A stretch of 64,000 nt of DNA from Chitinophagaceae bacterium (GCA_020847395.1 JADLCD010000135.1:35342-99341); one strand, 5' to 3'; positions 34,107 through 44,523 are shown, numbered from the stretch's first letter. Notes: a model not told the origin generated them from the sequence alone. Numbers and translations are program-made.

Positions 34107-35144
34107 TTACAAAGGACATTTTTCGTGATAGTTAATCAATTCAATAGCTGCTTTCTCAAAAGTAAATCCTTTATAATATTGATATACTTCATCAAGCACT
34201 GCATCTATTTCCCGGGTAGTATTCAGCACAACCAGTCTTTGCCTGAATTCTTTTATGCCGGGTAAACCTTTAAGGTAATTAGCATAGTGCCGGCGCATCT
34301 CCAATATACCTACCACCGGGCCTTTCCACTCTACAGATTTATGCAGGTGTTTACGGCAAACCGCTATTCTTTCTTCTAATGTTGGAGGTGCAGCATGTTC
34401 GCCGGTTTTATAATAATGTTTTATCTCGTTAAAAATCCAGGGATAACCAATAGCTGCGCGACCAATCATAATACCATCTACCCCATACCTGTTTTTATAT
34501 TCAACTGCTTTTTCAGGTGAGTCAATATCGCCGTTGCCAAAAATTGGAATATGAATACGCGGGTTGTTTTTAATTTTTCCTATAAGTGTCCAGTCAGCAG
34601 TGCCTTTATACATTTGCGTGCGTGTGCGGCCATGTATAGCCAGCGCTTTTATGCCTACGTCCTGCAATCGCTCGGCAACCTCTTCAATATTGCGGGTGTT
34701 ATCATCCCAGCCAAGTCTTGTTTTTACAGTAACAGGTAAGCGTGTTGATTTTACAACGGCATCGGTTAAACGAACCATCAAATCAATATCTTTCAATACA
34801 CCTGCACCTGCCCCTTTCAGGGCTACTTTCTTTACAGGACAGCCGAAATTAATATCCAGCAAGTCAGGGTTGGTTACATCTACAATTTTAGCTGCGAGAG
34901 AAAGGCTTTCTTCATCCCCGCCAAATATTTGTATACCTATAGGGCGTTCATAGTCGAAGATGTCAAGTTTTTTACGGCTTTTAATGGCATCTCTTATTAA
35001 TCCTTCGCTGGAGATAAACTCGGTATACATCAGGTCGGCGCCATTGTCTTTACAAACGGCACGGAAAGGCGGGTCGCTCACATCCTCCATAGGAGCGAGT
35101 AAAAGCGGAAAATCAGGGAGTTGTATGTTGCCGATAGAAACCAT
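34107..35144 (-). CDS. dusB: tRNA-dihydrouridine synthase, DusB-like
   Basis: FMN-dependent TIM-barrel enzyme of 345 residues that reduces uridines in the tRNA D-loop. APMEDVSDPPFRAVCKDNGADLMYTEF is represented by APMEDVSDPPFR (17-28), the catalytic cysteine is Cys102 in NFGCPVKK, the flavin-phosphate loops are HGRTRTQMYKG and FGNGDI, and GIMIGRAAIGYPW is typical. A C-terminal helical domain of about 90 residues recognises tRNA. A -7 promoter box lies 17 nt upstream of the ATG. Confidence 0.93.
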   Translation of the reverse strand: MVSIGNIQLPDFPLLLAPMEDVSDPPFRAVCKDNGADLMYTEFISSEGLIRDAIKSRKKLDIFDYERPIGIQIFGGDEESLSLAAKIVDVTNPDLLDINFGCPVKKVALKGAGAGVLKDIDLMVRLTDAVVKSTRLPVTVKTRLGWDDNTRNIEEVAERLQDVGIKALAIHGRTRTQMYKGTADWTLIGKIKNNPRIHIPIFGNGDIDSPEKAVEYKNRYGVDGIMIGRAAIGYPWIFNEIKHYYKTGEHAAPPTLEERIAVCRKHLHKSVEWKGPVVGILEMRRHYANYLKGLPGIKEFRQRLVVLNTTREIDAVLDEVYQYYKGFTFEKAAIELINYHEKCPL

Positions 35145-35161
35145 AGTATAAAACTGGCTGG

Positions 35162-35169
35162 CAAAGGTA
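35162..35169 (-). promoter_or_regulatory. -7 box TACCTTTG for dusB
   Basis: The minus strand reads TACCTTTG, a full consensus match, with 17 nt to the dusB start codon. No -33 TTTG at the expected spacing. Confidence 0.5.
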
Positions 35170-35329
35170 CGGGTGATTGCTGAGAAAGCGAAAGGGGAAG
35201 GTGGAAGGCGTAAGGGTGTAGGATTTAGGGTATGTGTGTCAACAGTAACAAGGTATAATACGGGTGCAGCGCACCCAAATACCAGCCTACCGGTAAACTG
35301 GCATAAACCAATGTTGGCAGAAATTTTTC

Positions 35330-35767
35330 TTATTGTAATGCACCTTTGTTAGTCAACAACACAATTATAGCAATGACTGCAATTAAAACTATAGCTCCGA
35401 TAAGTCCAACCCATACAGCCCTCCAAACTGAATAGGTTTGACCACCATTTTCAATGTGTGCTTTAATTGCTGCACCCTGATATTTTTGTACTAAAAACTG
35501 TGCAATTAATGTGTAGATTAAGGGTATAATAAAATTTGGAACTTTTTCAATACCCGGAACTAAAAGGATACTTCCCAAAATTACAACTGTCGCTATAATT
35601 GCTATTGTCCAGGCCTTTTTTATTTTGTCTTGTTGCCCAAGGTTCCTGAAATTTTCTGCTGCTAAATATCCTGCAACCAACGGCCCTCCTAAAAAAGTTC
35701 CAACATAAATTGCTCTGTCTTTATAAAGTTTAAAAGCCGGTTGAACTGGTAATAAATCTTCTTCCAT
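35330..35767 (-). CDS. Small multi-pass membrane protein of unknown function
   Basis: A protein of 145 residues with four hydrophobic segments: IYVGTFLGGPLVAGYLAA, AWTIAIIATVVILGSILLV, FIIPLIYTLIAQFLV and VGLIGAIVLIAVIAIIVLL. The N-terminus is cytosolic and begins MEEDLLPVQPAFKLYKDRA. No family name was recognised with confidence. It lies between dusB and the ROK kinase gene on the same strand, with intergenic spaces of 185 and 110 bp, so it is probably transcribed alone. Confidence 0.7.
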   Translation of the reverse strand: MEEDLLPVQPAFKLYKDRAIYVGTFLGGPLVAGYLAAENFRNLGQQDKIKKAWTIAIIATVVILGSILLVPGIEKVPNFIIPLIYTLIAQFLVQKYQGAAIKAHIENGGQTYSVWRAVWVGLIGAIVLIAVIAIIVLLTNKGALQ

Positions 35768-35877
35768 ATTTTATTGGCTTAAATAATCTGTCATTGTTCC
35801 AAATGGAAAACGATTTATTTTTCGTAAAATTTTAAAAAAAATTGTTGAATGTGGCCTTAAAATTTCTGCTAACAAAA

Positions 35878-36846
35878 TTATTTATCTTTTATTTCCCAAA
35901 CCAATGCGCTTGCGCCAAGTATAGCAGCGTCTGCTTCTTTCAACTCACTGAAAATAAGTTTTACTTTATTCTGGAAGATAGACAGCAGGTTTTCTTCCAT
36001 ATGTTTTTTGGTAGGTTTAAGAATAAGATCTCCGGCTTTTGTCATACCGCCAAAAAGTATAATGGCTTCAGGTGAAGAAAACATTACGAAATTGGAAAGC
36101 GCCAGCCCCAGAATTTGCCCTGTGTATTCATACACTTCTTTTGCAATAGCATCGCCCTGTACAGCGCAATCATATACTATTCGGGAATCAATCGCATCCA
36201 ACGGATAATTTCTTAACAGGCTATCCTGCCCTGGTCTTTGTTCAAGAAATTCTCTTGCAGTATAGGCAACGCCGGTTGCAGAAGCATAACTTTCCAGGGA
36301 GCCTCTCATATTTGTGCCCGGGTGTAAACGTCCACCGGGTATAATGGTGGTATGACCAAGCTCTCCTGCAAAACCATCGTGACCATAAATCAAATGACCA
36401 TTAGCCACAATGCCACTGCCAACGCCTGTTCCAAGCGTAATCATAATGAAATCTTTCATGCCCTTGGCAGCGCCATACATCATTTCACCAACCGCAGCAG
36501 CATTAGCATCATTGGTTAATGCCGCAGGCACGCCAAATTTTTCTGTTATTAGTTTAGCCAGCGGAATAATGCCTTTCCATATCAGGTTTGGAGCGTATTC
36601 AATAGTACCGCTATAATAATTGCCGTTAGGCGCGCCAATGCCTATGCCTTTAATATTTTCTATACCACCAACCTGCTGAATAGCAGGCTGCAGCGCCTCA
36701 TGAAGTTCCTGTATATAATCTTCTATATTGGGATGTTTTCTACTCGATATAGCTCCGCGGTAAAGGGTGTCTCCTCTATGGTCTACAATGCCAAAAACGG
36801 TGTTTGTTCCTCCAATATCGATGCCTATTGCATACTGCTGCTTCAT
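35878..36846 (-). CDS. ROK family sugar kinase, glucokinase-like
   Basis: A protein of 322 residues. The phosphate-1 loop is IGIDIGGTNT (8-17), the catalytic aspartate lies in LTNDANAAAVGE, and LGTGVGSGIV and GFAGELGHTTI follow. The ROK zinc signature with three cysteines (CxCGxxGCxE type) is absent; the equivalent stretch reads GGRLHPGTNMRGSLESYAS. ATP-dependent glucose phosphorylation is the best guess, but other hexoses or N-acetylated sugars are possible. It follows the permease gene by 46 bp, so uptake and phosphorylation are probably coupled. Confidence 0.85.
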   Translation of the reverse strand: MKQQYAIGIDIGGTNTVFGIVDHRGDTLYRGAISSRKHPNIEDYIQELHEALQPAIQQVGGIENIKGIGIGAPNGNYYSGTIEYAPNLIWKGIIPLAKLITEKFGVPAALTNDANAAAVGEMMYGAAKGMKDFIMITLGTGVGSGIVANGHLIYGHDGFAGELGHTTIIPGGRLHPGTNMRGSLESYASATGVAYTAREFLEQRPGQDSLLRNYPLDAIDSRIVYDCAVQGDAIAKEVYEYTGQILGLALSNFVMFSSPEAIILFGGMTKAGDLILKPTKKHMEENLLSIFQNKVKLIFSELKEADAAILGASALVWEIKDK

Positions 36847-36892
36847 ACTTTCTGTAGTTAATAATTATAGTTTGAATGAATTGCTGATAAGT

Positions 36893-38548
36893 TTAGTGTC
36901 CGCCACCCCCTTCTATGGAGCTGTAATCTATTCCTTGTGATTTGAGTACAGATTTTACCCTGAAGGCATAGAACGCAAGATAAGCAAAACAAATAACCGG
37001 AATAATATAAGAATGGTGAATACCTATTGCTGGCAGGTCGGCTAATTTGCCCTGCAATGGTGGAATGATGGCGCCGCCAAGTATCATCATTACTAAAAAT
37101 GCAGAACCCTGTGCGGTATATTTGCCTAGTCCTGCTATTGCCAGAGAAAATATACTTGGCCACATAATAGAGCAGAATAATCCGCCACTCAAAAATGCAT
37201 AAGTGGCCGTTTGACCTGTGGTAAATAAACCGATAAGCATTGCGGCAACACCTAATCCTCCGAATATCATCAGCGTTTCAGCAGGTTTTTCTTTACCAAT
37301 AAAGAAGCCGGCTATCTGGATAAGAATTACGGCTGCATAAGCATACAACGGCGTAAAATTATTTCCTGCCACCAGGTTGGCTGCTATTACTACTCCAAAT
37401 GCGATATAAGGAACCAGTATAAACAATAATGTTTTTACAGATTTTGTAGGATTGAAAACTGTTATGGCACCTGTCCACCTGCCAATCATTAAACTACCCC
37501 AATACATTGAAATAAATGGTGCAAGTCCGTTTTCGCTATAGCCTCCAAACTCAGGATGTTTTAAAAGTTCGCCAAGATTACTCTGTATGGTTACTTCAAC
37601 ACCTACATACATAAAAATAGCAAGCATACCCAATATTAACTGGGGGTATTTCATTGCGCCCCAGCCGGATGGGTTTTTTTGTGCACTGCTATTAGCGCCA
37701 AAGAAACCAATAATCATTACAAGCAAGCCTGCCACCAGCAGCCACATATTGCGTAAGCTAACATCATGGCTTAATTTCTCATTAGCTGCAAGCCCGCGAT
37801 AGCTGGCGAAAATAATTCCAAAAACAATGGTCATTATAAGTGAAATGGCTATCAGCAACCACATTGCTTTTGGCGCAGGTTCAAAACTATCTTCCTCTTT
37901 TACGTTGGGTAATTTTTTACTGGTACGGAAAAGTATGGCAGATAAAAGGAATAACACACCCACTACAATATATAGTGTGTTCATTGAGGTGATGGATGCG
38001 TTTGCAATATCTGTTTGATCAGCCGTGGCTTTACCAAAAAGCGCTAATGCAACAATGATGGGGCCAATAGTTGTACCAAAAGAATTAACGCCGCCTGTAA
38101 GATTCAGCCTGTGCGAACCTGTTGACGGATCTCCCAATGCAATAGCAAAAGGGTTTGCCGAAGTTTGTTGTAAAGAAAACCCTAAGCCAATAATAAATAA
38201 GGATACAAGAATGCCGGCGAATCCTCCAAAGTTGAATGACAAAAGCATTAGTACAGCTCCTACGGCACTGGTAAGTAAGCCATATACAATACCGGTTTTC
38301 ATACCCCAGTGGTTCATTATATCTGTATTCTTTACAGCAGAAGCAACAAAAAGTGCCAATGCGCCCACATAATATGCTCCATAAAATGCAAAGTCAATCA
38401 ACTGACTTTGAAACTGGTCTAAATGGAAATAGTGTTTGCAAAAGGGAATGAAAATACCATTGCCGGCAGCAATAAATCCCCAAAAAAAGAAAACAATAAC
38501 AAGTGTGCTTAAAGCGCTGTAGTTAGTAGGTTGCTTTTGCTGAGCCAT
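36893..38548 (-). CDS. FucP-type sugar MFS transporter with enlarged loop
   Basis: A polytopic protein of 551 residues with about 12-14 membrane segments. [20 protein letters not shown] is the usual first segment of the fucose/glucose/galactose:H+ symporters, and [18 protein letters not shown] is the central family motif. It is longer than E. coli FucP (438) because of two extra hydrophobic segments in the middle (about 225-310). It is first in a two-gene operon with the ROK kinase. Sugar specificity is not readable. Confidence 0.86.
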   Translation of the reverse strand: MAQQKQPTNYSALSTLVIVFFFWGFIAAGNGIFIPFCKHYFHLDQFQSQLIDFAFYGAYYVGALALFVASAVKNTDIMNHWGMKTGIVYGLLTSAVGAVLMLLSFNFGGFAGILVSLFIIGLGFSLQQTSANPFAIALGDPSTGSHRLNLTGGVNSFGTTIGPIIVALALFGKATADQTDIANASITSMNTLYIVVGVLFLLSAILFRTSKKLPNVKEEDSFEPAPKAMWLLIAISLIMTIVFGIIFASYRGLAANEKLSHDVSLRNMWLLVAGLLVMIIGFFGANSSAQKNPSGWGAMKYPQLILGMLAIFMYVGVEVTIQSNLGELLKHPEFGGYSENGLAPFISMYWGSLMIGRWTGAITVFNPTKSVKTLLFILVPYIAFGVVIAANLVAGNNFTPLYAYAAVILIQIAGFFIGKEKPAETLMIFGGLGVAAMLIGLFTTGQTATYAFLSGGLFCSIMWPSIFSLAIAGLGKYTAQGSAFLVMMILGGAIIPPLQGKLADLPAIGIHHSYIIPVICFAYLAFYAFRVKSVLKSQGIDYSSIEGGGGH

Positions 38549-38684
38549 TTTAAATTCGTTAGGATGAATAAATATAGGAAGTGCCGGTGAAATTAAAGCA
38601 TAACAATCGTTTGCAGCAAAAAAATATTCATTGAGGGTTTTATTACCAATTATGTTTGGTAAGTTCGGGAAATTTTATTCAAAC

Positions 38685-40013
38685 ATGGCTAATTCTGGTA
38701 TCTCTATTCAACCCCAACCGCAAAAAAGTTATCTTTCATCTATCATTATTATTGGAGCGTTATTTTTCATTTTCGGGTTTGTAACCTGGATTAATGGTAT
38801 TTTAATCCCTTACCTTAAAATTGCGTGCGAACTGAAATCTGATACGCAATCCTTTTTGGTAGCTACTGCTTTTTTCATTGCCTATTTTGTAATGTCTATT
38901 CCTTCTTCTTTTGTTTTAAATAAAACAGGGTATAAAAAAGGAATGTCGTTAGGCCTTTTGATTATGGCTGTAGGAGCACTAATATTTATACCTGCTGCAC
39001 AAACCCGTAATTACAACCTGTTTTTATTAGGGCTGTTTATTATTGGAACTGGTTTGGCTATTCTTCAAACAGCATCTAATCCATATATATCCATTATTGG
39101 GCCAATTGAAAGTGCGGCATCACGTATAAGTATTATGGGAATATGCAATAAGCTGGCTGGCATTATTGCCAGTATAATATTTGGTTTTATTGCGCTCAAA
39201 GATGCCGATGCATTTACCGCAAAACTAAAAACACTTGATGAAGCTACTAAAACTGCAGAACTTGACCAGCTTGCTGCCAGGGTTATTAATCCTTATATAA
39301 TAATCACAATTGTATTGGTTATTCTGGCTGTGGCAGTATATTTTTCTTCATTGCCTGATATTAAAGATGATTCCGGAAAAGCCGAAAAAGACAAACCTGG
39401 CGGCAGTATATTTCAGTTTCCTCATTTGTTTCTGGGAGCACTCGCAATGTTTCTATATGTAGGTGTAGAAGTAATGTCGGGTGATACCATAATTAGTTAT
39501 GGGCATGCATTAGGTATAGAAATGACCAAAGCAAAATTCTTTACTTCTGCCACGTTGGTTTGTATGTTAATCGGGTATATCATAGGCATATTTGCGATAC
39601 CTAAGCTAATCTCACAACAAGCCAGTTTAAAAATATTTTCTATTATGGGCGTAGTATTTACTTCACTGGCTTTGCTTACAAGCGGATTTACTTCCGTGTT
39701 ATTTATTGCTTTGCTTGGATTGGCCAATTCATTGCTGTTCCCTGCACTGTTTCCATTAGCTATTCACGGGTTAGGAAAATTTACTAAACTGGGTTCAGGT
39801 ATTATGGTGATGGCTTTTGTTGGCGGTGCGATATTACCTTTAATATATGGTGGCATGGTTGATACTTCAACACATGCAGCAATGGCACAGGGCGTGGATG
39901 CAACAGCGGCACGTGCTGCTGCTGCACAACATTCATACTGGATTATGATACCCGGTTACTTATACATACTTTATTTTGGTATAAAAGGATTTAAAGTAGG
40001 AAAATATGCATGA
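38685..40013 (+). CDS. FucP/GluP-type sugar MFS transporter
   Basis: A protein of 442 residues with 12 membrane segments. The first is IIIIGALFFIFGFVTWINGI, and GLAILQTASNPYISIIGP and GICNKLAGIIASIIFG are family signatures of glucose/galactose transporters. The ATG at 38685 (MANSGISIQP) is chosen; in-frame starts upstream (TTG 38631, ATG 38652) add residues not typical of the family. It is divergent from the other FucP-type gene and is followed by its own terminator. Probably a hexose:H+ symporter. Confidence 0.86.
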   Translation: MANSGISIQPQPQKSYLSSIIIIGALFFIFGFVTWINGILIPYLKIACELKSDTQSFLVATAFFIAYFVMSIPSSFVLNKTGYKKGMSLGLLIMAVGALIFIPAAQTRNYNLFLLGLFIIGTGLAILQTASNPYISIIGPIESAASRISIMGICNKLAGIIASIIFGFIALKDADAFTAKLKTLDEATKTAELDQLAARVINPYIIITIVLVILAVAVYFSSLPDIKDDSGKAEKDKPGGSIFQFPHLFLGALAMFLYVGVEVMSGDTIISYGHALGIEMTKAKFFTSATLVCMLIGYIIGIFAIPKLISQQASLKIFSIMGVVFTSLALLTSGFTSVLFIALLGLANSLLFPALFPLAIHGLGKFTKLGSGIMVMAFVGGAILPLIYGGMVDTSTHAAMAQGVDATAARAAAAQHSYWIMIPGYLYILYFGIKGFKVGKYA

Positions 40014-40050
40014 TATGTAATTGCTGATTAAAAGAAAAAATTTTGATATG

Positions 40051-40080
40051 AAAGATGCCGGTATAATGCCGGCTCTTTTA
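40051..40080 (+). terminator. Terminator after the second sugar permease
   Basis: Stem AAAGA(T)GCCGG/CCGGCTCTTT with a 7-nt loop TATAATG and a T-rich tail. It lies between the permease and glgA, 38 bp after the permease stop. Confidence 0.65.
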
Positions 40081-40171
40081 TTTTATAAGATGAATATTTT
40101 TTTTGCTGTTGATTGTATAAATAAAAAACCTTCCTATATTCAATTAACGAATGCTCATCTAACTGTTTAAG

Positions 40172-41707
40172 ATGGAAATTATTCATGTAAGTGCCGAATG
40201 TTATCCTGTAGCAAAGGCTGGTGGTTTGGGAGATGTGGTAGGAGCCTTGCCAAAGTATCAAAACGAACTTGGTCATATTGCCAAGGTTGTTATGCCTATG
40301 TACAAAACCAAATTCCTCAATAATAATGTTTGGGATGTTGTGCATAAAGGCAGGACAAATATTGGAGATTACTGGTTTGATTATACCATTATAAAAGAAC
40401 GAACCAATAAACTCGGTTTCGATTTGTACCTGGTTGATATTAACGGTTTGCTCGACAGGGAAAAAGTATATGGTTATGATGATGATACGGAAAGGTTCAC
40501 CGCGTTCCAGGTGGCTGTAGTAGATTGGATATCGGTTTGGGCGCATCATCCTGATATTATTCATGTGCACGACCATCACACAGGCTTTATTCCTTTCATG
40601 ATTAAATATTGCTACAAGTATCAGCATCTTCAAAATATAAGAACGGTACTAACCATTCACAATGCGCAATACCAGGGCGCATTAGGCTGGGAGAAAAGTT
40701 TTTTACTGCCACCATGGGATAGCTGGAAATGGGGTATGCTCGACTGGCAGAATAACATCAATCCCCTGGCATCTGCCATAAAATGTGCATGGAAGGTTAC
40801 TACGGTAAGCAAAAGCTATCTCGAAGAAATGCGCCAGTCTGCTAACGGACTTGAAGCATTGTTTGAATTTGAAAGGGGAAAATGCTCCGGAATATTAAAT
40901 GGTATTGATGTTGATGTGTGGGATCCTGCAACCGATACTTATATTGAAAATCATTATAACGTAAAAACAGTAGCTGAAGGAAAAGCACAAAGCAAAAAAT
41001 TACTCTGCGAAAGGTTTAATCTTGATATAGAAAAACCATTGATTGTATTTATTGGCAGACTGGTCGGAGAGAAGGGCGCTGATATTTTACCAGCTGCTAT
41101 TGCCGATAGCTTTTATTATATAGGAAGAAAAATGAACTTCCTTATTTTAGGAAGTGGTTTTCCTGAAGTAGAAGCGCAATTAAACGGGTTGCAAAGATTA
41201 TCGCAGGGAGATTATAGTGTATTTATTGGTTACAATGAGGCGCTAAGTCATTTAATGTATGCCGGCGCAGATTTTTTATTGATGCCTTCAAGAGTTGAAC
41301 CCTGCGGATTAAATCAAATGTATTCTATGCGCTATGGAACCATACCAATGGTGAGAAGAACGGGCGGTTTAAAAGATACAGTGATTGATTACGGCGAAAA
41401 AGGTGGTTATGGCATTGTGTATAATTGGGCTGCTGTAGGCGATATTACACAGGGCGTGTGGCGTGCTGTTCAGTTATACGAAAATAAAGAACGGGTGCAG
41501 GAGGTGAGAGAAAAGATGATGAATATAGATTTTAGCTGGCAACAAAGTGTGAAGCAGTATATCGCGTTGTATGAATCTATATTGCCGCAGCCGGAAGTGC
41601 TAAAAACAGAAGAAGCAAAAGTAGCAGAAGTGAAAGCAAAAGAATCAAAAACTGAGGAATCAAAAGCAGAAGAACTCCGCAGAGAAAAAAATATTTATAT
41701 AAAATAA
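40172..41707 (+). CDS. glgA: Glycogen synthase, ADP-glucose type GlgA
   Basis: Glycosyltransferase family 5 of 511 residues. KAGGLGDVVGALPK (15-28) binds ADP-glucose, HVHDHHTGFIP and TIHNAQYQG line the acceptor side, VFIGRLVGEKG opens the second Rossmann domain, and SRVEPCGLNQMYSMRYG contains the conserved glutamate. The last 35 residues are a low-complexity Glu/Lys/Ala tail (KTEEAKVAEVKAKESKTEES) that lies outside the catalytic domain. glgC follows after 26 bp, forming a glycogen-synthesis operon. Confidence 0.94.
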   Translation: MEIIHVSAECYPVAKAGGLGDVVGALPKYQNELGHIAKVVMPMYKTKFLNNNVWDVVHKGRTNIGDYWFDYTIIKERTNKLGFDLYLVDINGLLDREKVYGYDDDTERFTAFQVAVVDWISVWAHHPDIIHVHDHHTGFIPFMIKYCYKYQHLQNIRTVLTIHNAQYQGALGWEKSFLLPPWDSWKWGMLDWQNNINPLASAIKCAWKVTTVSKSYLEEMRQSANGLEALFEFERGKCSGILNGIDVDVWDPATDTYIENHYNVKTVAEGKAQSKKLLCERFNLDIEKPLIVFIGRLVGEKGADILPAAIADSFYYIGRKMNFLILGSGFPEVEAQLNGLQRLSQGDYSVFIGYNEALSHLMYAGADFLLMPSRVEPCGLNQMYSMRYGTIPMVRRTGGLKDTVIDYGEKGGYGIVYNWAAVGDITQGVWRAVQLYENKERVQEVREKMMNIDFSWQQSVKQYIALYESILPQPEVLKTEEAKVAEVKAKESKTEESKAEELRREKNIYIK

Positions 41708-41733
41708 TAATTCATCATAATCAATTTTCTACC

Positions 41734-43008
41734 ATGAAAAAAAGTGTGATTGCTGTTATATTAGGAGGAGGAGCAGGAACGCGTTTATCGCCGTTAACTG
41801 CAACCAGGAGTAAGCCCGCTGTGCCTATTGCAGGTAAATACCGCCTGGTAGATATTCCTATCTCCAACTGTCTTAATTCCGATATTGGGAGAATGTTTGT
41901 GCTTACGCAATTCAATTCAGCTTCACTTAACAAGCATATAAAAAACACGTATTACTTCAGCCGGTTCAGTAAAGCGTTTGTAGATATTATTGCTGCCGAA
42001 CAAACGCCTGATAACCCCGGTTGGTTCCAGGGAACGGCAGATGCCGTGCGCCAGTCATTGCGCCACCTGCAGCAGCAGGAGTTTGACCACGTGCTGATAT
42101 TATCCGGCGACCAGTTGTATCAAATGGATTTCAGCGAAATGCTGGATAGCCACGTTGCAAAAGGCGCCGATATTTCTATTGCAACAATACCTGTTGGTTC
42201 AAGAGAAGCGCCTGAATTTGGTATATTAAAATCGAATGAAGCGAATATTATTACCTCGTTTATTGAAAAACCTAAAAAAGAATTGCTGCCAGAGTGGGTA
42301 AGCGATACAGGAGATGAAATGCAGCGCGCAGGCAGAATATATCTCGCTTCAATGGGTATCTATATTTTCAATAGGAAATTGTTGTTTGATTTACTACTCG
42401 ACACATACAAAGATGCTACTGATTTTGGTAAGGAAATTATTCCGAACTCCATCAGCACACACAAGGTAGCAAGCTTTCAATATGATGGATACTGGACAGA
42501 TATCGGGAATATCTATTCATTCTTTGAAGCAAATATTTCATTAACGGAAGATATACCTGAGTTTAATCTTTTTGATAGCCAGCAAACCATTTACACACGC
42601 CCACGCATGTTGCCACCTGCAAAAGTGAGCGGTACAACATTAGAAAAAACTATTCTTGCAGAAGGTTGTATCATCAACGCATCACGTGTGGAGCGGAGCG
42701 TAATGGGTATACGTTCGCGTATAGGTTACGGTACTACCATTGTGAGCACCTATATAATGGGCTGTGACTATTATGAAACGCTTGAAGATATGAACAACGC
42801 TTCTGAAAGAGGGTTGCCGCAGCTTGGTATTGGTGAAAGATGTTATATACGCAACGCCATTATAGATAAGAATTGCAGGATAGGTAATGATGTGCGTATT
42901 AATGGCGGCAGTCACCTGCAGGATTCAGATCATCCGCTATATACCATTAAAGATGGCATTGTGGTAGTGAAAAAAGGTGCGATATTACCTGATGGATTTG
43001 TGATATAA
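41734..43008 (+). CDS. glgC: Glucose-1-phosphate adenylyltransferase GlgC
   Basis: A protein of 424 residues that makes ADP-glucose for GlgA. The nucleotidyltransferase motif GGGAGTRLSPLTATRSKPAV (11-30) is followed by AGKYRLVDIPISNCLNS. The catalytic aspartate is in LSGDQLYQMDF, the glucose-1-phosphate loop is near IEKPKKE, and the C-terminal left-handed beta-helix region (about 300-424) carries hexapeptide-like repeats. It is the second gene of the glg pair and a hairpin terminator follows it. Confidence 0.95.
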   Translation: MKKSVIAVILGGGAGTRLSPLTATRSKPAVPIAGKYRLVDIPISNCLNSDIGRMFVLTQFNSASLNKHIKNTYYFSRFSKAFVDIIAAEQTPDNPGWFQGTADAVRQSLRHLQQQEFDHVLILSGDQLYQMDFSEMLDSHVAKGADISIATIPVGSREAPEFGILKSNEANIITSFIEKPKKELLPEWVSDTGDEMQRAGRIYLASMGIYIFNRKLLFDLLLDTYKDATDFGKEIIPNSISTHKVASFQYDGYWTDIGNIYSFFEANISLTEDIPEFNLFDSQQTIYTRPRMLPPAKVSGTTLEKTILAEGCIINASRVERSVMGIRSRIGYGTTIVSTYIMGCDYYETLEDMNNASERGLPQLGIGERCYIRNAIIDKNCRIGNDVRINGGSHLQDSDHPLYTIKDGIVVVKKGAILPDGFVI

Positions 43009-43104
43009 TAGCTGTCTGCAGTCAGCTTTGAGTATGAAGCGGCAGGCAGGCGATAAATGTTGTTGCTCCGGCAAATGTGTTTCATTACGAGTATATTAAT
43101 TTTT

Positions 43105-43133
43105 GCAGGATAGCATTCGCTATCCTGCTTGTT
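43105..43133 (+). terminator. Terminator of glgAC
   Basis: Perfect 10-bp stem GCAGGATAGC/GCTATCCTGC with loop ATTC and T-rich flanks on both sides. It lies just before the next permease gene. Confidence 0.75.
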
Positions 43134-43149
43134 ATTTAAAACGATTGTT

Positions 43150-44523
43150 ATGGCATCAGGAAACAATACTTCCACCAGGCATGAATTAGTGCTAAAACCC
43201 ACCATGAGTTTCTGGCAGATATTCAATATGAGTTTTGGATTTCTCGGTATCCAGTTTGCGTTTGCTTTGCAGAATGGAAATGCATCCCGTATACTCAGAA
43301 CATTTGGCGCTGATGTGGAACATCTTTCCTGGTTTTGGCTGGCAGCGCCGTTGGTGGGTATGATTGTTCAGCCTATTGTTGGTCATTATAGTGATAGAAC
43401 ATGGAACAGGTTGGGAAGAAGAAAACCTTATTTTCTTGCAGGGGCTATACTTTCTTCTATTGCGCTTTGCTTAATGCCCAACGCGTCTTTATTTACTGCA
43501 ATAGCGCCGGCATTACTGGTGGGGGCAAGTATGCTGATGATTATGGATGCCTGCTTTAATCTTGCTATGGAACCTTTCCGTGCCCTTGTAGCAGATAACC
43601 TTCCTGATTCGCAACGCACCACAGGATTTTCCGTTCAAACATTTTTGATAGGGGTTGGCGCTGTAGTAGGTTCTGCATTTCCGTTTATACTTACCAAATG
43701 GTTTGGTGTGCATAATACTGCGGCGGAGGGCGTAGTAGCAGAAAATGTAAAATGGGCATTTTATATTGGCGCCATAGTGTTTATCGCTGCTATACTGGTT
43801 ACAATTTTCGGTAGCAAAGAATATGCTCCGGCTGAATATGAAAAGTATCACGGAAAGTCAGCCGATGCGCATCATGGATTAGGGCAGATATTTAAAGATT
43901 TTGCCCGTATGCCAAAAACGATGAAGCAATTAGGATTGGTACAATTTTTTAGCTGGTTTGCATTGTTTGGTATGTGGGTGTTTACCAACGATGCAGTTGC
44001 AACACATACCTATGGTTTATCAATAGCTGATAAAAGTTCTGATACCTACAGGAGCGCCGGCGATTGGGTTGGTTTGTTATTTAGTGTGTATAATGGCGTT
44101 TCGGCAGTATATGCATTACTGTTACCCTTTATTGCCGCTAAGATTGGAAGAAAACTTACACATGCTTTTTCCCTGGTTTGCGGCGGCATTGGTTTAATTG
44201 CCATTTATTTTATTAAAGACCCCGATTTATTGATAATACCCATGATAGGTGTGGGCATTGCATGGGCAAGCATATTAGCGATGCCTTATGTAATATTATC
44301 CGGCTCCATACCAGCAGGTAAAATGGGAATTTATATGGGCATCTTCAATTTCTTTATTACTATACCACAACTTATAAATGGTATTATAGGCGGGCCGATA
44401 GTAAAACATATTTATAACAATCAGCCGATTTATGCATTGGTTATGTCTGGCGTATTTATGTTGTGTGCTGCTGTGAGTGTAATATATGTGTATGATCCGG
44501 GTGAAGTGAAGAAACCGAAATAA
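43150..44523 (+). CDS. MFS transporter, SLC45 / maltose-type
   Basis: A protein of 457 residues with 12 membrane segments. PTMSFWQIFNMSFGFLGIQF is the first segment, and GHYSDRTWNRLGRRKPYF is the loop-2 signature of sucrose/maltose permeases of the GPH-like SLC45 group. The ATG at 43150 (MASGNN) is chosen over a TTG 21 bp upstream. Together with glgA and glgC it suggests import of a glucoside such as maltose or sucrose that feeds glycogen storage, though substrate specificity is inferred. Confidence 0.85.
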   Translation: MASGNNTSTRHELVLKPTMSFWQIFNMSFGFLGIQFAFALQNGNASRILRTFGADVEHLSWFWLAAPLVGMIVQPIVGHYSDRTWNRLGRRKPYFLAGAILSSIALCLMPNASLFTAIAPALLVGASMLMIMDACFNLAMEPFRALVADNLPDSQRTTGFSVQTFLIGVGAVVGSAFPFILTKWFGVHNTAAEGVVAENVKWAFYIGAIVFIAAILVTIFGSKEYAPAEYEKYHGKSADAHHGLGQIFKDFARMPKTMKQLGLVQFFSWFALFGMWVFTNDAVATHTYGLSIADKSSDTYRSAGDWVGLLFSVYNGVSAVYALLLPFIAAKIGRKLTHAFSLVCGGIGLIAIYFIKDPDLLIIPMIGVGIAWASILAMPYVILSGSIPAGKMGIYMGIFNFFITIPQLINGIIGGPIVKHIYNNQPIYALVMSGVFMLCAAVSVIYVYDPGEVKKPK

